This document shows, piece by piece, positions 35,391 through 47,900 of a DNA stretch of 64,000 nucleotides. A model generated the notes under the pieces. It worked only from the letters and a program-made list of their open reading frames with translations, ran no database searches and had not been told where the DNA came from. How positions within the stretch are numbered: the first letter of the stretch is position 1; each line of letters begins with the position of its first letter. This stretch comes from Tetragonia tetragonoides (Eukaryota > Streptophyta > Magnoliopsida > Caryophyllales > Aizoaceae). The translations under genes and the position numbers were made by a program. The stretch spans positions 31,488,501 to 31,552,500 of the forward strand of contig CM076154.1 in NCBI GenBank assembly GCA_038025085.1, read 5' to 3'.

Positions 35391-36366
35391 GGGATTGCTA
35401 AACGTAAATTGCAAATTACTAAACGCAAATCTTTTTTTCCATAATACTCCTAACTAGTTTCTCAAGTTTTCCCTCTCTCCCTTCCTTTTCTCTCTATCAA
35501 TTCTCTCTTCTATCTCGTCTGACCAAAGTTTGACCGGAGTTCATTGGTGGTTTGAGTAGTGGGGTGGCAGGAGGCACGGTGGCTCGGCGTCGGGATGAAG
35601 TGGCAGGGCCAGATCGGGGGTGGGGCTCACGGGGGGTTTGGGGTGCGACTACCGGTGATTAATCGATGACTGACTGTTATGGGGGTTGGGAGCCAGAACG
35701 GGGGCGTGACTGACCGCGACTGCAGGCGGCACGACTGACGTTGGGGTCGGGCGGCGTGACTGGGGTGGGAGGAGGAAGTAGGCTGACGGGAAAAATCAGA
35801 GAAACCAAAACCCAAAACCTCGTCAGGCCGTCAACGCCTCCCCCATCCCCCTTGCCGCCATCAGAGCCCCAACCACCGTCAAAGACCCACGCCGTCATCG
35901 CACCCTCACCCCCGCAATCACACCCTCACCCTCCCATCAGCCCCCCTCAGCCAAAACTCCACCCCACCCTCACCACGAAAAACCCAGAAAAGTCCACCCA
36001 CCTCCACCCCCGGCGCTGACCCAGCCCCACCCTGAAACCCCATGCCCCCAGCCACCGCCCTCAACTACCCAGCCACCGCCATCAACCACCCATAAAACCC
36101 TAGACAATGTATACTTGAAAAAAGGAAAAAAAAATAAAATAAATTGATTGTTACCCGGATATCATCATTAATTTCAGCAAAAGTTTGGTCTTGATCAAGG
36201 ATATCACCCATGTCGATTAGAGTTTAGATTTCCTTTCAATGTATTGAAGGAATACAATAAGGGAGTAACAAATAGGAAGGTGGTCTGAAAATGTAAAGGT
36301 ATTTTTGAAACTATTACGACAAAAAGATTTGCGTTTAGTAATTTGGAATTTATGTTAAACAATTCT
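35391..36366. mobile_element. Pack-type MULE with GC-rich cargo, 9-bp TSD
   Basis: TIRs of about 41 bp (shared core AAATTACTAAACGCAAATC) and a 9-bp duplication TATTTAATT (35382-35390, 36367-36375) mark a Mutator-like element. The interior (about 35540-36110) is strikingly GC- and C-rich on the plus strand in an AT-rich window and encodes no transposase. At the right, the minus strand carries an ATG at 36211 followed by MGDILDQDQTFAEINDDIR and a possible splice donor (CGG|GTAAC). This resembles a captured first exon, but I do not recognise its source. Confidence 0.75.
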
Positions 36367-36474
36367 TATTTAATTAGTTCGTATTAGGCTTAGGCTTGTA
36401 TTGTTAGACCCTTTGTTTGTGTATTAGGGCTCCGGCCCAACTAAACCCTTTGTAGAATATAAATTAAATATTCA

Positions 36475-36578
<104 letters not shown>

Positions 36579-36820
36579 TGAACAGCCTTCACATATTTAT
36601 TATTATTCTATTAATTATGAGTCGTGACTCTTGTTCCACTAAAAAGTTACCATCGTTTTATCAAAAAATTACGATAAGACCGCTTTAAATAAGTTTTTGT
36701 TTGAAAAAACAAACGCTTGTAGGAGATTACTAAAGGTAAACTCCACATTGTTAAAGGTAAAGCCTGTTATCCAAAATACCCTTACATAATACATTGATAG
36801 CCCCCTATTCTTTCAAACAA

Positions 36821-37180
36821 TTAACCTCTCTTTCCCACTGATTGGGTAAGGTCTTGCCACTTATCTTCACTGATTGGGTAAAGCCATGTCACTGATTTGG
36901 TAAGGTCCTTAGCCAGTATGTCCCTGATTCCTACTATAATTCTGTGGGCAGGGATGTGTTCTTCTCCACTGATTTGGTATGGTTCTGTCCGTAATTTCAA
37001 CTGATTGGGTAAGGTCCCACCACTAATTTTCAATTCCCACTGATTAAATAAGATCTTACCACTAAGGATAAAGTCCTATAAGTGAAAAAATACACATCCT
37101 AACTCTCACATACAATCTATGTCCCCCAGTTTATTGTGTTACCATTGAGAATTGACTTGAAGTTGACGGAATATGATATA
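36821..37180. repeat. Degenerate CACTGATTGGGTAAGGTC repeats
   Basis: At least five imperfect units of CACTGATT(G/T)GGTAAGGTC-type sequence occur. They resemble the subterminal repeats of the MITE at 37184-37572 and may be an older copy whose ends I could not define. Confidence 0.5.
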
Positions 37181-37183
37181 TTA

Positions 37184-37572
37184 GGGTGTGTTCTTTTTCA
37201 CTTATTCACACTGATTCTCACTGATTGGATAAGGTCGTGTCACTGATTCTCACTGATTTGGTAATGTCATGCCACTTATTTTCACTGATTCTGATTGATT
37301 CAGTAAGGACCTGCCACTGATTCAGTGAGTAATTAGGTAAAGTCTTATTAACCTCTTTAAATTAATACTCGATAAATTAATAATTTCTCTATAATAATAC
37401 TTTTCACCAGTCCCGATATTGAGATAATTTGCTAAATTATTACTCGATAAATTAATAATCTCTCTAAATTAATAAATTTTCATGGTCCCGACAATATTAT
37501 TTATAGAGGTTTTACTGTACTTATTTCCAATAACTGAGTAAGATACAATAACTGGAAAAAAAAAACACACCC
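37184..37572. mobile_element. MITE, GGGTGTGTTCT family, with a nested MITE
   Basis: Left GGGTGTGTTCTTTTTCACTT and right AAAAAAACACACCC reversed; flanks are TTA and TAA. Subterminal CACTGATT motifs replace the CAGTTCAG motifs of its relatives. A second element interrupts it at 37351-37510. Confidence 0.7.
37351..37510. mobile_element. Short nested MITE (ACCTCTTTAAATTAATA)
   Basis: The left ACCTCTTTAAATTAATACTC and reversed right ACCTCTATAAATAATAT form a TIR. The repeated block TACTCGATAAATTAATAAT occurs twice inside. It lies wholly within the 37184-37572 element. Confidence 0.6.
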
Positions 37573-38158
37573 TAAGTATTCCAATCCGCAAATTCCCAAT
37601 TCCAGCATACAACAATCTTTACCAAAGCAACATAGGCTTCTGATTTTCTTTTGTCTTTTCTCTGGATGTTTCTTGGCATTTGCAACATCAGCTCTGTCTT
37701 TGTTTGCACGTGGATCACGCAGAAGAGTAATGTTTCGACAGTTTTTGCTTTATTGTGAGCAATAATCACAGGTCTTTCAGTTTCACACTTGGAAGTAGCA
37801 TATTGTGATACACACCATATCAAATATGTGAATTATATGATGTGCCTTAGCCATTTGAGATTTTGTTGTGACCCCTCTCTTATGGATTTGTCAAAACTAT
37901 GTACTATAGTTCCCCCTCCCCCGGCTAACACCCGTTTCGGTATCATTGACATTGCTCATATAATGCCAAACAAAGTATCCATCACTTGTTAGAGTTTGAA
38001 GATGCATGTTATCATTATGCAATAATCTAAAAACCACTAATTTAAAGATGTGTTATTTTCTACCGAAATAAATTCAATCGGATTGAAGTAAAATGAAGTG
38101 ACTTAAATAACAATATGTGAGTGAATTGAACCAAACCAGTTACTATACAAGTGAAATG
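37573..38158. other. Intergenic, nothing recognised
   Basis: Short open frames without domains; no bounded repeat. Confidence 0.35.
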
Positions 38159-38166
38159 GATACACC

Positions 38167-38805
38167 TAGAGGTGTCAAATATGTCGGTTAGGTCGATTCG
38201 GGTTCGGTCACTTTCGGTCGGGTCATTTAACAGGTCGGGTTGTTTCATTTTCGGGTTGGAAAAGCTTGTTCATGACCCAATGTGTTCGGATTCGGGTCGA
38301 CCCAACGGGTTGAATACTTAACTTTTTAATTTGGTTAAAATTGCATAATTAATTTTATTTTCAACTTTAAAATAAAAAATTGCCACACTATACTGATTTT
38401 AGACATAAATTATATGGTTCTAATGTACTTGAAAAATATTTCGTAAGATTTTCACCTGTTATTGGGTTTTTACTACTGCAAAAGAAGTATAAAAATCCTC
38501 ATAAGTAATAGAAAAACTCTTATTTAAGAGAAATATGAAATCACAAATGTCAAAGTTAGTTGATATGTTAGAAATTTTGATATGATAAAGTGAATTGTCA
38601 TCCACTTTTCTCATGTTGAGGTATTTTATTTTGAACGTCTCAACCCAACGGGTCGACCCAGAGCGGGTTCGGGTTTGACCCAATAAATATCGGTTTTTCG
38701 GGTTCGGCATGCATCGGGTTGAGTTGGAATTCTTTGTTCATGACCCAGACTTTTCGGGTCAGTATGGGTCGAGTTTTTGGGTCGGATCAAATTTTGACAG
38801 CTTTA
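38167..38805. mobile_element. hAT-type MITE (TIR TAGAGGTGTCAAA)
   Basis: TIRs TAGAGGTGTCAAA and, reversed, TAAAGCTGTCAAAA. An 8-bp duplication with one mismatch flanks it (GATACACC 38159-38166, GACACACC 38806-38813). Both ends are rich in CGGGT/GGGTC blocks, usual for this group. Confidence 0.8.
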
Positions 38806-38859
38806 GACACACCTTAACAATTAGTAACATTTTCAACCAAGAACCAACTAACAAGTGGT

Positions 38860-38999
38860 TAGTTGGTGTGAGTGATTTGGTACTCTCATTCCTTAAGCAA
38901 ACTCAAGGGTTCGATTATTGTAAAAGTAGAAACTACTTGTTGGGAGCATTTTTTTTTTGTTTTTTTTTTTTGTACTTGTTAGGAGCACTTTTACAATTT
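38860..38999 (+). mobile_element. SINE-like sequence carrying a tail-only insertion scar
   Basis: TTGGTGTGAGTGATTTGG (A-box-like) and GGGTTCGATTATTG (B-box-like) are spaced as in tRNA-derived SINEs. Within it, TACTTGTT(G/A)GGAGCA is duplicated (38934-38948, 38973-38987) around 24 bases that are nearly pure T, a scar of a second, nearly empty insertion. Confidence 0.45.
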
Positions 39000-40255
39000 T
39001 ACCCCTTCGATGCAAATAGAATTAGTTTTAACTCAAATGACATCATTGCTCAATTATTAATACAGTATAAACATAAATCAGTTATAGTTAGTTCAATATT
39101 AGTTGTCATATATATCAGACATCGTGTGTCACATTGGTATCCACATAAAGTCTCGAATCCGCACAGCAATATACTATAGTATGGAACTCCCAAATAGCAA
39201 CATTTGTTCTCTCTTGCCTCACTATGATGATTCTTAGTCAAGGTTTCATGATGAATTAATCACAGTTGAAACTCTAACCAGTTATGCGCCATTTATATAG
39301 AGAGTCTCACGTATGGTTCGAAGGCCGAGCCCCACCCAGCAGTAATGGCACGGCTTAGGTCAACTAACACAAAGAAGATACAGTTCACTCAACGATTGCT
39401 TTTGGGTTCCAAACTCCATATAGGGAAGGAATGATGATGATGACTTTTAAGATTATAAACGTGATGGCATAATCTAAATATGAACCTTCTAATTAAACGA
39501 GAATGTTAAATGTGCGATTTTACGGGTTTGCGTAACATGGCAGTATGTCTAAAGTTCTTTTGGGCCCACAAGTTGTAATTGATTTCTACCAAAACATTAC
39601 GACTACCCAAATTAAGTAAAGATCAGTTTTCAATATTCAACTCTAGTTACAACTATTAATCGCTATGATTAATTCATATGGCAAATTGATCAACACCATG
39701 AACCTCATCCTGAGAGTTTATGGAGGACTCAGTCGCGCGAAATGTGTGATTTATCAGCAAGGAATTAAATCCAGGATAATGTGGACGTAAATCGGTGCTA
39801 CCCTTATCAATCTGCCATTTGCCTCTGCGGTGTTATGCCTCGGCACGTTGATCTTTATAAACAATCAAAATGTTGTAGTATGTTTTTTTATTTTTCATTA
39901 AGTAAGCATTGTTAAAATTGGGCAATCCACTTCGCAAGGGTAATACCAATTTGATCATGATATAAACTCTGTGCTAATGATCTAGGAATACAAGATACAT
40001 CCAATGAACAGACTTCTTATTGTCCTTCTTTTGATAACCAATCGCTACTTGATATGCTTCTCTGTAAATATGCTGAACTCGAACTTCATCACAATGTTGG
40101 ATAAACAATAAAAATGTTATAGTATGTACTCCGTTTGTCCGGACATATTTGTGACCTTGATCATCAAACTTGAACTAATACTCCATTCAAATACTAATTC
40201 AGTAATCAATACAGTGGAAGTATTTACTTTTAATTGTGAATAATGTAGGTTTGAT
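39000..40255. other. Intergenic; possible organelle-derived fragment at about 39298-39365
   Basis: The segment GTCTCACGTATGGTTCGAAG followed by GCCGAGCCCCACCC looks like the 3' half of a mitochondrial group II intron domain V plus following sequence, but the 5' half of the stem is absent. Nothing else is recognised. Confidence 0.3.
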
Positions 40256-40258
40256 TAA

Positions 40259-40565
40259 GGCTCTGTTTGATTCACCTTAATTTTAGTTAAATTCAGTTCA
40301 GTCCAGTCCAGTCTAGTTCAGTTCAGTTCATGTGTAACTTTATTACTCATATAACTTTTCATCCCGAAATAATTTGATGATGAAAATTATGTCATTGGAA
40401 AGATCTCAAAGCATACTTTCAAATGAGTCCAATATTGACTATGTTTGGACGAATTTTAAATGGTCAACGGTCAAGTTCAACAAATCAATTAAGTTCAGTT
40501 CAGTTCAATTCAGTTAAGATCAGTTCAGTTCAGATCAGTTTTATCCAGGTGAATCAAACGGAGCC
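40259..40565. mobile_element. Tourist-like MITE, family B, copy 2
   Basis: TIRs GGCTCTGTTTGATTCACC and, reversed, GGCTCCGTTTGATTCACC, with TAA on both sides (40256-40258, 40566-40568). Nearly identical over most of its length to 7563-7823, with extra TTCAG repeats. Confidence 0.9.
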
Positions 40566-40592
40566 TAAGTCATAACCATATCTCATCAGGAT

Positions 40593-40824
40593 TAGGGATA
40601 AGCAGAAAATCCGGGTACCCAGTATCCGAACCGGAACTGGTTTGGAACCGGTGGTTCCGGAATCGGAACCGGTCAACCAATTGCAATTGCAATTCCAATT
40701 CCGGAAGATGGGAACCGCGTGCTATCAACCAATTCCTGATCCTAAGTTTTAAGAATCGAAACCGGTTGAGTACCTAGTGAAAAACTAATTTTCTAGTTTT
40801 CATAGTCTCGTTTACAATGTAGGA

Positions 40825-40873
<49 letters not shown>

Positions 40874-41352
40874 TGGCTTCTACCATGTTTCTTGTTGAGT
40901 ATCTTTTGTGCTGAGAGAAAGGATGCCATCAGAGGAGCACAAAAATATGGCATTAGTCATTACTGCTCTAATGCACATTGACCACCACAATGTAAGTGCA
41001 TTAGTGAGATGAGTGGTTTTGATGTAAATGTAGAAATTTGTGTTTGTTCAGAAAGTTAGTGTGCTGGATAACTGGCTTGTGCTAGTCTGACGAGCAAAAA
41101 GCAGTGTTTAGTTTCTTCTACATTTTCTTAGAGTTGGTTTTATTTGAGCAAATAAAAGGTAAATTTGGATTTAAAATGGAATCGATGCGTATCAGGAATT
41201 GGTGGGTATTTGGTGGATCCAATTCCAATTCTTCAGAATTAGAAATTAGTGTAACTAATTCGAATTTTAATTTCTAGGAATTAGAACCCGGTAAATCCAA
41301 TTTCAATTTCGGATAATTCATTACTGGTGGGTACCCGGTTATGCTCACCCTA
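40593..41352. mobile_element. hAT-type MITE (TIR TAGGGATAAGC) with a 43-base A-run
   Basis: Left TAGGGATAAGCAGAAAATCC and reversed right TAGGGTGAGCATAACCGG share CCGGGTACCC. The 8-bp flanks ATCAGGAT (40585-40592) and ATAAGGAT (41353-41360) differ at one base. A 43-base A-run lies at 40829-40871, possibly the scar of a retroposon insertion. Confidence 0.75.
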
Positions 41353-41735
41353 ATAAGGATTGTGCAAGGAAACAAAGTCAATAAAATGTCTTTAATGTTC
41401 ATGTTACAGAATCCACTAACAAAACATTATAAAAGAAGGGGGAATGGATTTCCTAATCCACAAGCTTTAGCCAATAATACATCAAATATTAATTTAATAA
41501 TTGTATATTTTTGGCACATTTTAACTTGTAGTGTTCACTCACTCACGGATTCACATCATAAATGCTGACATTTGTCTATGAAGGCAACACTTATTTAAGC
41601 AATGTCATGTACTCACGAATCACGATGTTAACTTATCCAGCTGGAGAGAGAAAAAAAACTCAGGAGAAGCAAACACCCACAACAACACAACACAAACCAA
41701 AACCAGAAACAGAGAAGCTAAGAAAGAAACCAGCT

Positions 41736-44612
41736 ATGGCTTCAATTCCTAGCTCTAAGGTAACAACAGTTTAACTCTCCTTTTTTTTTTTTCTTTCTTA
41801 ATTCTCTTGGTAATTGCAGAAAATTTTCAAAAGTTGTTTGATTTTGTGGCTCATTCAGAATTATGGTACTCCAAAATGCTTCCTTTTATGACATTAAGGT
41901 TAATTAATGTTAATTATTGTTAGATTGTGGAATTGTCTATTTTGTTTTCTTTTTTCTACCAATTTTATAGTGAAAAAGATTCTGCAGTAGACCCATATCT
42001 TACAAAGTTCTGTATTTTCATCTGCAAAAAGAAAAAAAAAAAAGAGAAGAAAAAAAAGAGTAATCTCACCAATTGCAAGTTTGAAACATGAGACATGACC
42101 TTAGTTTGGTAGAAAAAATAGCACCACTAGACAAAATTGCTCTGTTTTTTTCCCTTTGATCCAAACAAAAATAGTGAAAAATTATTGACTTTTGATGATT
42201 TGCATGTGCCAATATCATTGTTTATGAAGTGATTGAGATGATTTTCATGGAAATGGAAAGTAAATACCAAGGCAGATGGAAACATTAATTTTTAGCCCAA
42301 TAATGGTAGTACAAAGTTTGAGAAATTAGATGGTTTTCCCATCCATGAGGAAATATGTGCATATGAAAATTTGATTGCTTTATACTGACTAAAAGCTTGT
42401 GGATTTGGGAAATCCATTCTCATTTTGGAAAGTAAAGTAAAGAATAGCTGGTTTCTGTATACTAGAAATCCTGATGGGAAAATGAATATCTAAATTTGGG
42501 AGCCTTCAAAGGTCTCCTATGAGGCCGCCTCGAGGTGAGACCCCCTCTTTAGCCCAAGCATGACATAAGCATGACGTCATGCTTGTTAGACGGGCCTCAT
42601 GCTTGTTAGAGGGGCCTCACCTTGAGGCCGCCTCATACGAGTTTTTGTGCACTTCCGCTTTTAACCCTTTTTCTGTATTGTTGGCTTTATGACGAACAAA
42701 ATAATTTTCCTTGATTAATCGAAATAATGGAAAGAAAGAGATTTGAAAACAATTTTGGAAAAATCTTAGGTACTTATGACATTCATATTGTGAGTAACCA
42801 AGATGGGACTAGAACCGAATTCCAGCTGAGTTGAAAAGATCAATGAAAAAATGATTTTCATGTCAATATAATTATAGAACAAAAATAATGTGTACCCTAG
42901 AAGCACGGACACCTCTTATGGGCATTGTGTCATGTACCTGGCACACGGGCACGACATATTTTCGACAAATAATTAGGCTTCTGATCCTGTATAAATGGCT
43001 TTTTTTTTTTGTATTTGTGCCGTGTCTGTGACGGTATTGAATCAGCCTAGCCTATACTTATCTTTGTGTTTGTGTTTTCTTTTGGCAGAAAGTAATACAG
43101 ATAAATGACATAAAACAAACTAGAAATTATGTGGTATATAGATAATCACATAAATACAGATATTTGGTGTACTTATATCTTTGTTTTGGATATTAATCCT
43201 GTTTGTGTTTCTTTGCCAAAATTAAAGAATAAGAAGAAAACTGTCGACCAGTCTATGCTGCTATGCTGCAAGATCTACATCTCTGAATCCCGCAACCACA
43301 TGGCTGTCGACTTGATAGAAAGAGCTGCTAAGATAAATCCAGAAACTGTAATAGTGAACAAGTTCCCAGACAGAGTTTACAATAGAGTCAACTTCACTCT
43401 CGTATCGTACGTTGTACATGACAGCACTGGGAATCCCATTTACAGCCCCCTCCAGGAAACTGTGGTTGCCATAGCCGAAGCCGCTCTTCAGGCTATCAAT
43501 CTCGAGCTCCAATCAGGGACTCATCCCCGGCTAGGCGTTATCGATGACATTCTTATCAATCCACTTGCTCGAGCTTCCCTAGATGAAGCGGCTTGGCTTG
43601 CAAGGACGCTTGCTAAGGAAATTGGCAACCGATTCCAAGGTAACTATGGGGCTAGTACTTGGGTAAAGCCCTGGTATTTATGAAGGAAGTGAGGGCGGCT
43701 TGAAGCACCTCTGGTGGGATTCGAGCTCGGATGGACATGGAATCCACCCGAGCTTCCTCCCACCAGGCTACCAATCAGAACCCTTTATTTTATGTAGTCT
43801 ACTGTTTCAGCCATGCTACTAACTTCATTTTTGGGTACGAGCAACATGACATTTCATGCTATTGAAACTTAAATTGACTGTTGAAGTGGGATTGGTTTTG
43901 TCCATCAATCGTAAAGGTTGGAGAACTAGCTCCCAAAGTTTTCAGGACCATATTTCACATCTTTAGTATTTTTTTCATAATGCCATGTAAATTAACCTGA
44001 GCATGTTTTCAGCCTTTTCATTTCTTTGCTTAATGCAACATGGAGCTATATAAACTTCTAATAGATGCATCTATACTTGTCTTGGTCGCAGTTCCAGTTT
44101 TCCTCTACGCAGCAGCTCACCAAACTGAGAAGCCCTTAGACACGATCAGACGTGAGCTTGGCTACTACCGGCCTAACTGCAAGGGCTTCGAATGGGCAGG
44201 ATGGGATCGGCCAAAGACCCTAGCAGAGCAGCCGGATGAAGGGCCAAGCCAGGTCTCACCGTCAAGAGGCATATGCATGATTGGTGCTCGACCATGGGTA
44301 GCATTCTACAACATTCCCATCATGTCCACAGACGTCTCAGCAGCTAGAAAGATTGCGAGAAGGGTGAGTGGTCGAGGTGGAGGCCTACCGACAGTACAGA
44401 CTCTAGGACTTGCTCATGGTGAAGAAACGACCGAGATAGCTTGTATGCTCCTGGAACCGAACCAGGTTGGGGCAGACCGCGTCCAAAACTGGGTCGAGAT
44501 GCTGGCTTCACAAGAAGGGCTGGATGTGGAGAAGGGATACTTTACTGACATTCCACCAGAAATGCTTGTTGAAAAATACTACCTGAGTTTAAACTCTGTT
44601 GACAGAGACTAA
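41736..44612 (+). CDS. Formiminotransferase-like protein (FTCD N-terminal type)
   Basis: In animals FTCD transfers a formimino group from formiminoglutamate to tetrahydrofolate; plant homologues have only the transferase part and their in vivo substrate is not settled. Exons: 41736-41759 (MASIPSSK), 43228-43639 and 44092-44612, giving 318 residues. Introns are GT-AG, and the phase-1 junction makes the codon for Val146 in RFQVPVFLY. The N-terminal subdomain shows MLLCCKIYISESRN, VNKFPDRVYNRVNFTLVS and the conserved GTHPRLGVIDD (residues 105-115); the C-terminal subdomain shows IRRELGYYRPN, FEWAGWD, VAFYNIPIMSTD, RRVSGRGGGLPTVQTLGLAH and a final KGYFTDIPPEMLVEKYY. Overall organisation matches Arabidopsis At2g20830. 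The tiny first exon is the least certain part. Intron 1 contains a small foldback element (42514-42641). Confidence 0.9.
42514..42641. repeat. Small foldback repeat, copy 1
   Basis: CTCCTATGAGGCCGCCTC on the left and the near inverse GAGGCCGCCTCATACGAG on the right can fold on each other. The related copy is at 61602-61683. It lies in intron 1 of the formiminotransferase-like gene. Confidence 0.65.
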
Positions 44613-45469
44613 TAGGAACCATTGCCTGAAAAAACTTTGGTCCAAATTTGATAAATGTCAATGGCTGATGACTCAGTACTGATGAAGCAAAAGCAAAGTG
44701 TAAAGAATAAAAATTGACTCAAATCTTCTCCAACACAAACGTGTTTCTTTAGTTTCTTTTTTTCTTTGTCCTTATCGCTTTCTTGTTTTATTTTCCCGTG
44801 ACAACAGGATACTAGTACAGTAGTACTACTTGATATTGTTGATAAGGTTCATGTAATATGAAAACAACGCTGCTACGAGTCTTTCGGGAAGACAAGAAAA
44901 TCGTCTTCCAAAGTCTATGTGGCAGCTAAAAAATTGTACTAGAATTGAGTCATCAATAAAAGTCATAAATGAAAGAGAACCAAAAACCCCTCCTTATCCC
45001 TGTCAAAACATAAATTATTTTCCTTTAATTAAATCACTCAAAACACTCACTCACTCAAAACACCATTACCACTCATTCCTCACTCCTCACTCTCTCTCTT
45101 CGTACAACACATTCCCATTCATTTTCTCTCTCATCCGCACCATCGCTTCTCATCCAAGAAAACCAGATCCACCACCGCTTCTCATCCAAGAAAATCAAAT
45201 CCACCACCACTCTCTATCTACGAAGAACCCCCAAATCCTCATATTCTCTCTTAAAAACCCTCATTGTCCTCCCCAATTTTCTTACCACCGCGGAAAACCA
45301 GGCAGGACAACCAATTCTTCATCTCAATTCAGATACTATGGCTTGTTTAACTTTGTCATTCAGATACTATGGCTTGATCAGGTGTTTTGAGTGGTGTTGG
45401 TTTCCATTAGTTTGTGCAAGTTGTTGCTTTCTTTTTCTTTACATATATCTTATGGCATTTTCCACAACC

Positions 45470-45790
45470 TCTAATGCCTTAATCATGACCCCCTAATGGT
45501 TGATTTCATGACCTCCTAGTGGACTTAATCATCACCTCCTAATAACCCTAATCATGACCTTAATCATGACCTTAATGGTATCATTCAAGACCTGCTAATG
45601 GTATCCTCATTCAAGACCTGCAAATGGTATCATTCAAGACATGCTAAGGGCATTAATCACGAGCTGCTTATGGAATTATCCACAACGTGGTCATGGAATC
45701 AACCACCAAGTGATCATGGATTAAACCTCCACCTGGTCATGACTTTAACCTCTACCTGGTCATGACTTTCACCACTATCTGCTTTAACCA
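45470..45790. repeat. Subterminal tandem repeats, left side
   Basis: About ten imperfect units of the type TCAT(G/T)ACC(T/C)(G/C)CTAATGG occur, matching in kind the array at 51339-51565 near the other end of the 6.9-kb element. Confidence 0.7.
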
Positions 45791-46783
45791 CTAACTGCAC
45801 TTAACATTATCCACCACCTATCATTCAATACCATTTCATGTACCAGATTATCCATCAATTGCTCGTGGTTTAAACCACTAGTAATATTCAATATACATCA
45901 ATGTAAGTAAATCACACATTCAGATTTACTCAATAACACCAACATCAATCAATTTCACCTATTATTCAAGTACTGATTAATTGAATGTGAATAGTACAAT
46001 TTAAATTAAAATTGTACAAATAACATCATTGTAGTACAAATAAATCTAACATAGTACAATTTTATCTGAACATATTACAAATTTGATTATATTTTCGACC
46101 AATATTTATAAACCAAATATTATGTCGGTAGCTTGTTTGACCACCTATGCTTTTATTTTCTCTTGTACGACCCTTGTATGATTTATCAGATAAAGTGCTA
46201 TTAAACCTTTATTCTTCCTACATAAATACTTTTTACGTGAGGATGAGATTTAACCATTTTGAAAAATCATCCTCTTTGGTATAATAACGAAGAAGTTAGT
46301 ACATTTGTTTTAGGCTTTGTACAAACGATTTGCAACTTTATATTTTTATCTCTTATTCTAGTGCATTGATACTTTGATAGTAAAGACAACGAAATCAAAT
46401 ATTATATGTATGCTCCATCCCAACATCAATGTAATCAATGAATTGTCTCAATCAATATTAATAAATAATAAGTATTGAGACAAGTGTTTAGTACAAATTT
46501 TCACTATTTAGTATAATGGACAAATATCCATATTGTGGACATAATTTTTTTTAGTACAATTGATAAAGTTTTAGTATATACACAGTTAGTTGAAGTAGAT
46601 GAATAGTAAATGAGAATGTATTTGTCACGTTTTGAAATAGAGAATTAAAAGTTATTTTTTTTGTTAGCATAGAGAATTAAAAGTTTAATCAAACTGTATT
46701 ACTTAGAATATTTGTTGTTGTAATTATTAACATGTCCACTTAATTTACATCTTCAGTTAGTACAATTTTTTTATAGTTAATAC

Positions 46784-47256
46784 TATGGGTGTAAACGAGC
46801 CGAGTCGAGCCTGAGCCAGGCCTGGCTCGGGCTCGACTCAATTTGTTTTGGCTCGGCTTAATTTAGGTTCGTGGCTCGGCTCGACTCGGCTCGGCTCGGC
46901 TCGGTTTAGCTCAGTTCAAATTCAAACTCATCATTACAAACGTAAGAATAAATTGATCTAAAATAATTGCAATTAAATTTGACTTTAATGATCCCTTGCA
47001 CGTTCTCATACGAAGGAAAAAAAAACCTTAAAAATAAGAAATCTCTAAAAATATTTAATGGTTTTATTTGAATAGAGAGGATACTTAACTAAATCGAGCC
47101 AACCGAGTCGAGCCATAGTAGGCTCGGGCTCGGCTCGGAAAGCATTTGAGCAGGCTTGGGCTCGGCTCGAGCTCGGTTTGACCCGAGCTCGAGCTGCGCT
47201 TTGACTGAGCCGAGCTCGAAGGCTCACCGAGTCGACTCGACTCAGTTACACCCCTA
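46784..47256. mobile_element. hAT-type MITE with perfect 8-bp TSD
   Basis: TIRs TATGGGTGTAAACGAG and, reversed, TAGGGGTGTAACTGAG, flanked by GTTAATAC exactly on both sides (46776-46783, 47257-47264). The interior is rich in GGCTCGGCTCGG repeats. It is inserted in the 6.9-kb element. Confidence 0.92.
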
Positions 47257-47334
47257 GTTAATACAATACATTATGCTGTACAATTTCTTATAAACCAAGT
47301 TCTTAGTAACACCATCATCAATTTAAATTCAGTA

Positions 47335-47900
47335 ATTGACCCTAGTTAAATGATGAAAATAAAACATATTTAAACGAAATTTGAAATACATTAGTATGAC
47401 TTATGTATTATTAATCATAATAAATGATAAAAAAATTAATAGTATATTAGACTAGTCCGACTCTAATTAGACGTTATTGGCCATTATAGTGATAATTAGT
47501 CTTAATGGTTGTAAATGGTGGAAATGAAACATTTGAAATAGATTATGAAATACATTAGTGACACTTATGTATTAAATCTCATAATAAGTGATAAAAAGCA
47601 ATTTCAATATTGATTTACACTATTCCGGTTGCTGGCCATTATAGTGATAATCAGTCTTAATGGTGCTAATGGTGGAGATGAAACATTTATAAATAGAATT
47701 TGAAATCACTTAGTAATAATTATGTATTACATCTGATAATAAGTTATAAAAAGTAATTTTAATAGCATATTAGAGTAGTACGGCTCTAATTAGACGTTGT
47801 TGGCCATTATAGTGATAATCAGTCTTAATGGTGCTAATGATGGAGATGAAAAATTTATAAATAGAATTTGAAATAACTTAGTAATACTTATGTACTAGGA
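47335..47900. repeat. Satellite-like tandem array, unit 155-168 bp
   Basis: The block GGCCATTATAGTGATAAT recurs at 47479, 47634 and 47802, each followed by CAGTCTTAATGGTGCTAATG-type sequence and AAATAGAATTTGAAAT. About three and a half diverged units are present inside the 6.9-kb element. Confidence 0.85.

Noticed and set aside
35741..36019. Proline-rich protein on the plus strand
   Set aside because: The apparent Pro-rich frame is a by-product of the C-rich cargo of the MULE; no start context or conserved domain.
44917..45390. 157-codon open frame as a gene
   Set aside because: Low-complexity His/Ser/Pro-rich product with internal tandem duplications, located in the subterminal zone of the 6.9-kb element.
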